5,752 nt of DNA from Bacteroidota bacterium. GTDB taxonomy: Bacteria > Bacteroidota > Bacteroidia > Chitinophagales > Saprospiraceae. The stretch covers positions 1-5,752 of the forward strand of contig JAJRQS010000250.1 in the NCBI GenBank assembly GCA_024280135.1, written 5' to 3'. This document shows, in pieces, positions 1-5,752 of this stretch. The notes below the pieces were generated by a model. That model saw only the letters and a list, made by a program, of their open reading frames with translations, was not told the origin of the DNA and did no database searches. The translations under genes and the position numbers were made by a program. Numbering within the stretch: the first letter of the stretch is position 1; each line of letters opens with the position of its first letter.

Positions 1-25
1 GCCAATAGGATTTATCGGAACTCAT
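1..25 (-). CDS. Possible 5' end of the next gene in the polysaccharide locus (partial)
   Basis: On the minus strand an ATG at 25-23 opens a frame reading MSSDKSYW that runs off the window edge without a stop. It begins 20 bases after the stop codon of the co-polymerase gene, in the same direction, and is preceded by an A/T-rich stretch, as is common at Bacteroidota start sites. The tight spacing suggests co-transcription with the co-polymerase. Eight residues are too few to identify a family. Genes after a Wzz/GumC-like protein are often polymerases, ligases or glycosyltransferases, but that is only an expectation. The frame could also be a chance ATG in an intergenic region. Confidence 0.35.
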
Positions 26-45
26 AGATTTATTTTAAGAAAATT

Positions 46-2250
46 TTAGTCTAAATTCTTAGGATTCACTCCATTAAGGATGGAACCTAAGTACTTATCA
101 CCCAAAGATTCTAAATAAGCTATTGACTCCTTGTCCTTCGCAGCCAAGCTAGTGTTTGAAGCAAATATTCCAATCACTCTATCTGAAAACTGCTCTAACT
201 CTTTTGCATCAGAGTATAATGATAATGGAGCTCCTTCTAGGAAAATCACATCATACAATTCAATAAGTTCTTCCAAAAATGCGCCAAAATCTTTGCCTGC
301 AAGTATTTCCATTGGTGTACCATGCAAACCACTGTTAGACAATAAATCATATTGCGCTATTTGACCAGAACCGTCATCATCTTGCTTTAGGCTAAACGTA
401 TTCCCAAGATTATACTCAGCAATTAACTTTTCCAAAATAACACCAAAGTGCATCGTTCCTTTTGGGCTATACCCCGACAAGCTATTATTTCTAAAGTTCG
501 TGTCAATCACTAACACTTTTTTGCCATTTGCGACCATAGCTTCTACTAGATATGTAATGGCAAATGTCTTACCATCTCCTTCACGCATACTTGTTACCAA
601 AAACACGTCCTCATTACATTCATCAATTGTATATCTGATGGACCGCAAAGATTCTTTAAAAGTCATTAATTGCTGACTATTTTCTACAAATAACTTCCCT
701 GGAATCAATCCTTTTCTTACAAAAGGTAAAGTACCCAACAAAGGTAATTTCACCAATTGTTTAAACTGATTTGTATTAGACAACTTCCCATCAAAGAATG
801 CTAATAGAAAGATTAACATAGAAGCCAACGCCCCACCACCTACTCCAGAGAAAGCGGCTGCATAATATGCCTTATTGGATTCAGATTCTTCAGGGATGGA
901 GGCATTCTGAGAAATCTTTAAGGCTTTTTTCTGGTATGTCCGCCCTGCATTTGCTGCTCTTAAATCTTCTTTAAGTTCTGTGTACTCTTTTTCAACACGC
1001 TCCTTTTCAGCCTCCATACGATCCAAGTTTGTCCTATTAGCAGCCATCATAGGAATTTTATTTGTAACGGCTGTGACCATATTACTATATTTTGTTGCTG
1101 CTTGCTTAGCATTTTCCAAGTCAAGTTCAAGGTTTAGAAGCGTACGTTCAAGTTCTTCTTCCTGGTTGGAATCAGATTGATTAGAACCCACAAAATTTCG
1201 AGCAGAACTTTGGATAATGACCAGTTTTTCTTCTTCCTTTTTCTGTATTTTAGCTCCCAGCTTTTTATCTTTACGACCTCCTGCTATCCATTCAGAGCGC
1301 ATCTCAGAGATTTCTTTTGTTATCGCTGCTAATTCGGAAGAAGAGGCAGTAGATTTTGCATGCCCTTCAGTACCCGCATTTTGTAACTTGTACAGTTTCT
1401 TTTTAACGGTTTTGATTGCACTTTTAAGATACAAGATATTCTTATCTGCTTCAGACTTTTTGTTAAACAGTTCTGTACGATTAGACACCAAAAGTTTACT
1501 TTCTTGCGGTAAATTAGCTAGCACCTTACTCCTCATAAAATTTCCAACCGCACGTGATATCGAATCCATTTCTGTTTTCTTTAACTGGACTTCCTTCTCC
1601 CTTTGTGCGATGGTTTTATTCTGCTCTGAGAATTTTTCTTCTGAGTCTATAGAAATGTAATCTGCAACTAGATTATTAACAAAGAATGCAGCTAATGCAG
1701 GGTTTTTGTCGGTTGCTTTTACTTTTAAAAAGTCTGTTTTCCCATCTCTAGCAATAGCCAATTTCTTCTTTAATGACTTGAAATCATACTTATATGCTTT
1801 CGCTAAAACAGAATAGGTTTGTGCGTATAAAGGATCTAAAGTTACTTCTTTTTTAGCAATTTTAGTTTTTAAAACATTCACCAATTCCGCTTTCTTTTCT
1901 TGGGATACCTCAATTTGATCATCCTTGTATTTAGGCTCTCCAAATGGGATACCAGATTCGTCTAAATCATGTACCAACAACCTAAAACTCTCTAGGCGCA
2001 TCATTTTTTCGGACCGAAACTCCGCAATCATATTTTCAAATCTAGCGTTGATTTGGTATTCTTGAACATAACCATCCCCACCACTACTGCCATCGTAGTT
2101 CAAGACTCCCGCTTCCAATGTGGCCTCAGTAGTATAACTTGGTGGTAAAGAATTGGCTAAGAAATAAGCTAAAACCGCAGCGAGTAGCGCTGTTAAAAGT
2201 ATCGCCCATTTTCTTCTTAAAAGAATATTGACGTAGTATTGAAAGTCCAT
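46..2250 (-). CDS. Polysaccharide co-polymerase with fused BY-kinase-like ATPase domain (Wzz/GumC type)
   Basis: This 734-residue inner-membrane protein should control chain length and export of an exopolysaccharide, capsule or O-antigen with a Wzy polymerase. The Wzz domain begins at residue 1, with a first membrane helix at about 16-34. The periplasmic part (about 36-460) is charged and strongly coiled-coil at about 205-290, 305-345 and 363-445. A second membrane helix lies at about 462-486, preceded by a weak proline motif (ASIPEE, near 450). The cytoplasmic C-terminal part is a P-loop domain: Walker A is REGDGKT (556-562), Walker A' is VLVIDTNFR (579-587), and the Walker B position is VIFLEGAP (668-675). 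Compared with the BY-kinase consensus, the second Asp of A' is Asn585 and the Walker B Asp is Glu672. No tyrosine cluster ends the protein; only Tyr712 and Tyr720 lie near the end. It may therefore bind ATP without being a working tyrosine autokinase. The start at 2250 is supported by a GGAG six bases upstream and by the normal Wzz N-terminus. Confidence 0.93.
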   Translation of the reverse strand: MDFQYYVNILLRRKWAILLTALLAAVLAYFLANSLPPSYTTEATLEAGVLNYDGSSGGDGYVQEYQINARFENMIAEFRSEKMMRLESFRLLVHDLDESGIPFGEPKYKDDQIEVSQEKKAELVNVLKTKIAKKEVTLDPLYAQTYSVLAKAYKYDFKSLKKKLAIARDGKTDFLKVKATDKNPALAAFFVNNLVADYISIDSEEKFSEQNKTIAQREKEVQLKKTEMDSISRAVGNFMRSKVLANLPQESKLLVSNRTELFNKKSEADKNILYLKSAIKTVKKKLYKLQNAGTEGHAKSTASSSELAAITKEISEMRSEWIAGGRKDKKLGAKIQKKEEEKLVIIQSSARNFVGSNQSDSNQEEELERTLLNLELDLENAKQAATKYSNMVTAVTNKIPMMAANRTNLDRMEAEKERVEKEYTELKEDLRAANAGRTYQKKALKISQNASIPEESESNKAYYAAAFSGVGGGALASMLIFLLAFFDGKLSNTNQFKQLVKLPLLGTLPFVRKGLIPGKLFVENSQQLMTFKESLRSIRYTIDECNEDVFLVTSMREGDGKTFAITYLVEAMVANGKKVLVIDTNFRNNSLSGYSPKGTMHFGVILEKLIAEYNLGNTFSLKQDDDGSGQIAQYDLLSNSGLHGTPMEILAGKDFGAFLEELIELYDVIFLEGAPLSLYSDAKELEQFSDRVIGIFASNTSLAAKDKESIAYLESLGDKYLGSILNGVNPKNLD

Positions 2251-2260
2251 AGTGTTCTCC
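2251..2260 (-). promoter_or_regulatory. Shine-Dalgarno-like site of the co-polymerase gene
   Basis: On the minus strand GGAGAA (2260-2255) precedes the ATG at 2250, with six bases between GGAG and the start. This fits a classical ribosome-binding site and supports the chosen start. None of the other genes in the window has a well-placed one, in keeping with the weak use of Shine-Dalgarno sites in Bacteroidota. Confidence 0.55.
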
Positions 2261-2315
2261 GTTAAGTGTTTGTTTGAAATGGAGGGGTTATCTCACCAGT
2301 ATTTCTTCCAGCATG

Positions 2316-2349
2316 CAAAGTTAGGTAGTTTTAAGGCCAGATACCCAAA
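2316..2349 (-). promoter_or_regulatory. Bacteroidota-type promoter for the co-polymerase gene
   Basis: On the minus strand TTTG (2349-2346) is followed after 22 bases by TAACTTTG (2323-2316). This matches the Bacteroidota primary-sigma pattern of a TTTG (or TTG) -33 element and a TAnnTTTG -7 element, whose usual spacing is roughly 17-23 bases. Transcription would start near 2308-2311 and give a leader of about 60 nt. It lies in the 191-bp gap after the barrel gene, so the co-polymerase can probably be transcribed on its own. No clear intrinsic terminator separates the two genes, so read-through from upstream is also possible. Confidence 0.55.
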
Positions 2350-2441
2350 TATATGCATAAAGGAGCAAAAAATAAGCCAATTTTAGTATTATTTGCAGTA
2401 GGTAGAATCATTATATATGCTTTCGTCCCAATTTACAACAA

Positions 2442-3128
2442 TTAAAGTCGTTTTTTCTTTGCTAAATAGAAAGTCACATTCGTTCCTAAAACAAAGTACC
2501 AGTCATTCTTCTTTTTATTTCCTGCAGCACTCACCCCATCCAGGTAATCCGAAAAGGAATAGCGATAACCTGCTCTCAGGCCTATTGCCATCAATGGGCT
2601 AGCATCATATTTAACTCCAATTCCGAAAGGTAGTGTAAATAGGTTCGGTGTAAAATTTTCTTCTGGAAATGGATTTTTCAGATTGTTCTTACAATCCTCT
2701 GAATAACACTCAGCGACATTGTCAATCTTAGAAAAACCTAGGCCTCCATACAAAAAAGGAGTATAGCTAGGCTCAAAGACCCCCGTTCCAGACCTTTCCG
2801 CAGATCCTAAAATATAATATTCAAACATGGCTGCTATTTCAGTCACTTTAGACTCAAACTTAAACTTCCTATTTACTCTATCCGGGTAATTCGCATCATC
2901 ACCCGTTAATTTCGTACGTAATAATTGAACTTTAACGTCCACTTTGGGCGAGATCTTGTATCCCACTCCTCCACCTATTACGAAATTTGTTTCATTCAAG
3001 CTAGTGATATTCTGAGCTAAGTCACCTTGGTAATTAGCTGCTCCTACTAATAAACCCAATGAAACTTGGGCTATTCCTAAGAAAGGGAGTAAGAAGAGCA
3101 ATACGGTTAAATTTATGGAGGACTTCAT
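2442..3128 (-). CDS. DUF6089-like outer-membrane beta-barrel protein
   Basis: This 228-residue protein has an N-terminal signal peptide with a hydrophobic core at about 7-19 and a likely signal peptidase I site after GIA (residue 20). The mature protein is built of alternating, Gly/aromatic-rich strands typical of a small outer-membrane barrel. Features I recall from the Bacteroidota DUF6089 family are NYQGDL (32-37), a Gly-rich strand with GVGYKISPK (54-62), TGDD (75-78), LPFGIGVKY (166-174) and the late motif DYLDGVS (194-200). Cys141 and Cys146 sit in a probable external loop and could form a disulfide. The C-terminus ends in a basic KKKRL tail after the last strand rather than in a terminal aromatic residue. 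Function is not established for the family. The gene lies upstream of, and parallel to, the polysaccharide co-polymerase. A role in that pathway is inference only, and a generic OmpW/porin-like barrel is the alternative. Confidence 0.82.
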   Translation of the reverse strand: MKSSINLTVLLFLLPFLGIAQVSLGLLVGAANYQGDLAQNITSLNETNFVIGGGVGYKISPKVDVKVQLLRTKLTGDDANYPDRVNRKFKFESKVTEIAAMFEYYILGSAERSGTGVFEPSYTPFLYGGLGFSKIDNVAECYSEDCKNNLKNPFPEENFTPNLFTLPFGIGVKYDASPLMAIGLRAGYRYSFSDYLDGVSAAGNKKKNDWYFVLGTNVTFYLAKKKRL

Positions 3129-3151
3129 ATTTTTTTTTGTTTACAACGCTG

Positions 3152-3159
3152 CAAAGATA
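3152..3159 (-). promoter_or_regulatory. -7 promoter element of the barrel gene
   Basis: On the minus strand TATCTTTG (3159-3152) matches the Bacteroidota -7 consensus TAnnTTTG and lies 23 bases before the ATG at 3128. No good TTTG -33 element is seen at the expected distance; the upstream DNA is AT-rich. Transcription would begin near 3145 and give a short leader that ends in a run of nine A residues just before TATG, a favourable unstructured start region in this phylum. Confidence 0.55.
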
Positions 3160-3178
3160 TAAAAAATTGGCAGATTTC

Positions 3179-3220
3179 TTTTATGTAAGCGTCTATTAAC
3201 TATTCTTTTACATAAGCTTC
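3179..3220. repeat. Paired TTAYRTAA repeat in the divergent promoter region (possible operator)
   Basis: Two 15-base copies, at 3179-3193 and 3206-3220, match at 12 of 15 positions and start 27 bases apart. Their cores, TTATGTAA (3181-3188) and TTACATAA (3208-3215), are exact reverse complements, so the pair reads both as a direct repeat and as an inverted repeat with a 19-base spacer. They lie between the promoters of the barrel and amidase genes, where a regulator could act on both. The AT-rich context makes chance a real alternative. Confidence 0.3.
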
Positions 3221-3262
3221 GTCAATATTGAATCAAGATCGTTTAAAGAGCTGAGATTTATT

Positions 3263-3270
3263 TACCTTTG
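3263..3270 (+). promoter_or_regulatory. -7 promoter element of the amidase gene
   Basis: TACCTTTG matches the Bacteroidota -7 consensus TAnnTTTG exactly at its fixed positions. The -33 element is weak: TTTA at 3242-3245 is 17 bases upstream. Transcription would start near 3277 and give a leader of about 50 nt before the ATG at 3328. It faces away from the barrel-gene promoter about 100 bp to the left. Confidence 0.5.
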
Positions 3271-3327
3271 CTCTCGAATTAGACTTTTTCTGATTTCTCA
3301 TTCGTTTATACTGCTTTAATTACTGCT

Positions 3328-4500
3328 ATGCGGATCCTTTGGTCTATACTTCTCCTTTTCACTTCTTTTCATCTTGTAGCGGAGCGCCAAGAGTGGGTCA
3401 CCGCTAAAGCTCAAAAAGGTGATGGCATCATTGTTTTCCTTAGCAAATTCAATGTTTTTGGGTATGAATGCAACGAAAAGAAGTTTTATGCACTCAACAA
3501 ACTTAAGCCCAATTCAGTACTACACATCGGAAAAGACTATAAATTACCAATCCTAAAATATACCTATAACGGAAAAAGTATTCGCTCTACCATCAAGATT
3601 AAGCAGTGGGAAAAGGCCATTCGCATTAAGACTTTCAATGAAGTATTGTTTGATAACGGCTTGCGCAAAGCTTCCTTCTTAAAAGATAAAGAACTTTGGG
3701 TGCCCTATCATGAACTAAAATGTCCAAATGAGACACCCAAAGTAATCTTGACCAAAAACAAAGGAGTCTTTTCTATATTTGGCCCAAAATACAGTCAAGT
3801 TAAAACGGAGTCAAACCTATTACAAGGCAAAGTTTTTTACATCATGGGCGGGCATGGTGGTCCCGATTCTGGTGCTACAGGCAAAAGGGGCAATCACTTA
3901 CTTTGTGAAGATGAATATGGCTATGATGTCAGCCTGAGACTTGCGCGAAAATTGATTGCTAATGGTGCTACCGCACATGTAATATTACGAGATCCAAATG
4001 ATGGCATTCGGGATGAAAAGTTTTTAAAATGTGATCGAGACGAAGTATATCTAGGCAATAAGAAAATTTTAAGATCGCAAATCCCTAGGTTAACTCAAAG
4101 AGCAGACATCATCAATGAACTATTCCTGACTTATAAAAAAAGAGGCATTCCAAATAAAAATCAAGTAGCCATCATGATACATATAGACTCTAGAAACACC
4201 AAATCTAGAGCCGATGTATTCTTTTATCATGCGCCTAAAGCTACAGACAGCAAAAAAATCGCTAACCAACTCTACCAAACTTTTAAAGCCAAATACAAGA
4301 AATACCAAGCTGCAAAAAAATACAGAGGGAGTGTACGCCCAAGAGACCTATACATGTTGATGAATGTCAAATCAAGAGCCGTTTATTTGGAGCTTGCGAA
4401 TATCAGAAATACAGCTGACCAAAATCGCATTCTCCTTGCGGAAAATAGGGACGCATTGGCAAAGTGGATTATGGATGGGTTAATTACTCATTTTAAATAA
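3328..4500 (+). CDS. Exported N-acetylmuramoyl-L-alanine amidase (Amidase_3) with LysM-like N-terminal domain
   Basis: This 390-residue zinc hydrolase should cleave the bond between N-acetylmuramic acid and the L-Ala stem peptide in periplasmic peptidoglycan. Residues 1-18 form a signal peptide (MRILWSILLLF..., likely cut after LVA). Residues about 23-75 look like a LysM-type wall-binding domain (AQKGDG, then KKFYALNKLKP, then IGKDYKLPI). The Amidase_3 domain covers about 168-388. It has GGHGGPDSGA with His176, LCEDEYGYDVS (191-201) holding the likely second ligand Glu194 or Glu196, MIHIDSR with His285, and YLELANIRNTADQNR with probable catalytic Glu355. RDPNDGIRDE (221-230) and RDLYML (339-344) fit my memory of a Bacteroidota subfamily of this enzyme. 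No autoinhibitory helix of the E. coli AmiA-C type is obvious. It has its own promoter and no terminator-like T-run after it. The family is clear; the exact role (cell separation, recycling or remodelling) is not. Confidence 0.92.
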   Translation: MRILWSILLLFTSFHLVAERQEWVTAKAQKGDGIIVFLSKFNVFGYECNEKKFYALNKLKPNSVLHIGKDYKLPILKYTYNGKSIRSTIKIKQWEKAIRIKTFNEVLFDNGLRKASFLKDKELWVPYHELKCPNETPKVILTKNKGVFSIFGPKYSQVKTESNLLQGKVFYIMGGHGGPDSGATGKRGNHLLCEDEYGYDVSLRLARKLIANGATAHVILRDPNDGIRDEKFLKCDRDEVYLGNKKILRSQIPRLTQRADIINELFLTYKKRGIPNKNQVAIMIHIDSRNTKSRADVFFYHAPKATDSKKIANQLYQTFKAKYKKYQAAKKYRGSVRPRDLYMLMNVKSRAVYLELANIRNTADQNRILLAENRDALAKWIMDGLITHFK

Positions 4501-4533
4501 ACAATTCTATGCTTCATTTTGTATAGTTTGCTA

Positions 4534-4541
4534 TAATTTTG
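4534..4541 (+). promoter_or_regulatory. Possible -7 promoter element of the SUI1-like gene
   Basis: TAATTTTG matches TAnnTTTG and lies 37 bases before the ATG at 4579. No TTTG is found 19-22 bases upstream; the nearest, at 4518-4521, is only 12 bases away. It would start transcription near 4548 and drive the SUI1-like gene and the acetyltransferase behind it. Its last bases overlap the left arm of the adjacent hairpin. Confidence 0.4.
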
Positions 4542-4562
4542 TGCAAATGCTTTTTTGCGCAA
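4539..4562 (+). other. 9-bp-stem hairpin in the amidase/SUI1 spacer
   Basis: TTGTGCAAA (4539-4547) pairs with TTTGCGCAA (4554-4562) over nine base pairs, one of them a U-G wobble (4542/4559), around a six-base loop (TGCTTT). No run of T follows on either strand, so it is not a standard intrinsic terminator. It lies 16 bases before the ATG of the SUI1-like gene. In a read-through transcript from the amidase gene it could affect translation, protect a 3' end or act as a weak terminator. A transcript starting near 4548 would lack the left arm. Confidence 0.4.
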
Positions 4563-4578
4563 GCCAAACCCAATACAC

Positions 4579-4932
4579 ATGGCAAAAAGACATAAAAATC
4601 GACAAGATGGTTTTGTTTTCTCAACGAACCCGGATTATATCCCAGAGGATAATCCCTTTGCATCTCTGTCTTCTGATAACGCCAAGCACAGTAATCAGTC
4701 ACTGCGTATTCATCTAGTCCGAAAGAAAGGCAATAAAGAAGTAACCGTTATCAAAGGTTTTGAGGGGAATGAAGCGACATTGAAAGCCCTCGGAAAAATG
4801 CTGAAATCTAAATGCGGAGTGGGAGGAACTGTCAAAGATGGGGAAATTTTAATCCAAGGTAATAAACGGGATCAGGTACGAAAATTGCTCATTGAAGAAG
4901 GATATTCCAACACCAAGCTAGCAGGAGGTTAA
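4579..4932 (+). CDS. SUI1/eIF1-like translation initiation factor (YciH family)
   Basis: This 117-residue cytoplasmic protein has a C-terminal SUI1 domain at about 41-115. Family landmarks are the strand LRIHLVRKK (42-50), VTVIKGFEG (55-63), the signature KCGVGGTVKDGEILIQGN (78-95) and the closing helix RDQVRKLLIEEGY (97-109). The basic, flexible N-terminus with FSTNPDY (14-20) resembles the Bacteroidota members. E. coli YciH, of the same family, can act like eIF1 in start-codon and initiator-tRNA discrimination in vitro, but its cellular role in bacteria is uncertain and it is not one of IF1-IF3. I chose ATG 4579 because an upstream in-frame TTG at 4555 lies inside the hairpin and adds eight residues that I do not recall from the family. 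The gene is followed after 14 bp by the serine acetyltransferase gene, probably in one operon. Confidence 0.92.
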   Translation: MAKRHKNRQDGFVFSTNPDYIPEDNPFASLSSDNAKHSNQSLRIHLVRKKGNKEVTVIKGFEGNEATLKALGKMLKSKCGVGGTVKDGEILIQGNKRDQVRKLLIEEGYSNTKLAGG

Positions 4933-4946
4933 GCCTTTAAAACGCC

Positions 4947-5752
4947 ATGGACGAAAAAGAATTCAAAAAACTACTTTTCAAAGACCAGTTAACACATTGT
5001 TCTATTCCTTCGCCTGCATTAGCCTCTGAAGTTTTAAATGGGCTTCTTGAACTTTTATTTTATCAATTCTCTGATACAACTTATTCCAACCAACGATCCT
5101 TTGACAATGCTTTTCATATAATCAAACAGCGATTTTATGATTTAGTGGATGCCATTCATGATGATATGAGATTTGATTGTGACAAAATAGTGGATGCATT
5201 TTATGATAAATTACCCAATATTCGTAGTGTACTCCTAGAGGATGCACATGCCATTTCCGATGGAGATCCCGCAGCAACTAACACCATGGAGGTCATCCGA
5301 ACATACCCTGGCTTTTTAGCATTAGCTACGCACAGACTAGCACATGAACTTTATAAACTGAAATTACCCTATGTGCCACGTATCTTTGCAGAATATGCAC
5401 ACAGTCGCACGGGTATTGATATCCATCCAGGTGCTGAAATCGGTAGTCGATTTTGCATTGACCATGGTACAGGAATAGTGATTGGTGAGACGACCTCTAT
5501 AGGAGAAGATGTCAAAATATATCAAGGTGTTACACTTGGCGCTTTAAGTGTAGAAAAATCTTTAGCCCAAACCAAAAGACACCCAACCATTGGCAATCAA
5601 GTTGTCATCTACGCAAATGCTACTATTTTGGGAGGGAAAACGGTAATCGGAGAAGAGTCCATCATTGGTGGAAACGTTTGGATAACCAAAAGTGTCCCCC
5701 CCTATTCTACTATTTATTATAATGGGCTTGCGCAAAAAACAAAACCAAAGGA
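4947..5752 (+). CDS. cysE: Serine O-acetyltransferase (CysE/EpsC type), cut by the window end
   Basis: The frame is open from ATG 4947 to the window edge (268 full codons, no stop). It encodes the enzyme that makes O-acetyl-L-serine from L-serine and acetyl-CoA, the first step of cysteine synthesis. Residues 1 to about 150 form the helical N-terminal part, including TYPGFLALATHRLAH (119-133). A left-handed beta-helix of hexapeptide repeats follows from about 155. DIHPGAEIG carries Asp158, and CIDHGTGIVIGE carries His173; with the same 15-residue spacing these match the E. coli CysE catalytic pair Asp143/His158. KRHPTI carries His212, matching His193. The loop after VTLGA differs from the VTLGGTGK form and is about four residues longer than in E. 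coli. Together with IYANATILGG and GGNVWIT, this marks the EpsC-like subgroup common in Bacteroidota. The protein should end within a few residues of the edge. A cysteine synthase gene may follow, but it is not visible here. Confidence 0.94.
   Translation, partial: MDEKEFKKLLFKDQLTHCSIPSPALASEVLNGLLELLFYQFSDTTYSNQRSFDNAFHIIKQRFYDLVDAIHDDMRFDCDKIVDAFYDKLPNIRSVLLEDAHAISDGDPAATNTMEVIRTYPGFLALATHRLAHELYKLKLPYVPRIFAEYAHSRTGIDIHPGAEIGSRFCIDHGTGIVIGETTSIGEDVKIYQGVTLGALSVEKSLAQTKRHPTIGNQVVIYANATILGGKTVIGEESIIGGNVWITKSVPPYSTIYYNGLAQKTKPK

Noticed and set aside
131..1660. Plus-strand open frames at 131-364, 980-1180 and 1217-1660
   Set aside because: They lie antisense inside the co-polymerase gene. 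Their Ser/Phe-rich translations are what the complement of Lys/Glu/Ala-rich coiled-coil coding DNA gives, and they have no recognisable domains.
2349..2420. ATATATGC repeated at 2349-2356 and 2413-2420
   Set aside because: Short, AT-rich and without a suggestive position, so chance is enough to explain it.
2340..2441. Intrinsic terminator after the barrel gene
   Set aside because: I looked for a GC-rich stem followed by a T-run on the minus strand and found only AT-rich pairings of a few bases.
2417..2602. Plus-strand open frame of 61 codons
   Set aside because: It mostly overlaps the 3' end of the barrel gene in antisense, has no family resemblance and no promoter-like element in front of it.
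4120..4308. Minus-strand open frame of 62 codons
   Set aside because: It is antisense within the amidase catalytic domain and is explained by that gene's codon usage.
4555..4578. TTG start at 4555 for the SUI1-like gene
   Set aside because: It falls within the hairpin, adds eight residues that do not resemble the family N-terminus, and a good ATG follows at 4579.
4514..4702. Minus-strand open frame of 62 codons
   Set aside because: It is antisense across the spacer and the N-terminal part of the SUI1-like gene, with no recognisable protein features.
4923..4929. AGGAGGT as Shine-Dalgarno site for the acetyltransferase
   Set aside because: It ends 17 bases before the ATG at 4947, too far for normal use. 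It is explained as the Gly-Gly codons at the end of the SUI1-like protein.

Overview
The window is AT-rich DNA that looks chromosomal and comes from a member of the Bacteroidota. Three things point there. First, the protein families: a DUF6089-type outer-membrane barrel, a CEDEY-type Amidase_3 protein, an eIF1/SUI1-like protein with the 'YSTNPD'-style N-terminus usual in this phylum, and an EpsC-like serine acetyltransferase. Second, a match to the Bacteroidota -7 promoter element TAnnTTTG lies upstream of four of the five main genes; the fifth sits 14 bases behind its neighbour. Third, only one gene has a reasonable Shine-Dalgarno sequence. I cannot place the organism below phylum level with confidence.

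Left half (minus strand, read right to left): a DUF6089-like outer-membrane beta-barrel gene (3128 to 2442) is followed after 191 bp by a large inner-membrane polysaccharide co-polymerase of the Wzz/GumC type (2250 to 46). This carries a C-terminal cytoplasmic BY-kinase-like ATPase domain. A promoter-like TTTG/TAACTTTG pair in the gap suggests the co-polymerase has its own promoter. Beyond it, an ATG at 25 on the same strand may open the next gene, which leaves the window. The co-polymerase points to an exopolysaccharide, capsule or O-antigen locus extending left of position 1.

Right half (plus strand): a divergent 199-bp region (3129-3327) separates the barrel gene from an exported N-acetylmuramoyl-L-alanine amidase (3328-4500). 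A 78-bp spacer with a 9-bp-stem hairpin follows. Then come a small SUI1/YciH-like translation factor (4579-4932) and, 14 bp later, a serine O-acetyltransferase (4947 to the window end, probably lacking only its last residues). The last two are probably one operon.

Four of the five main proteins are envelope or housekeeping proteins of known families. I see no CRISPR array, tRNA, rRNA, insertion sequence or phage gene, and no convincing undescribed system. The points most worth a second look are the degenerate Walker A'/B motifs and missing tyrosine tail of the co-polymerase, the pairing of a DUF6089 barrel with it, the hairpin ahead of the SUI1 gene, and a repeated TTAYRTAA motif in the divergent promoter region. 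No stretch of more than about 200 bp lacks a gene.
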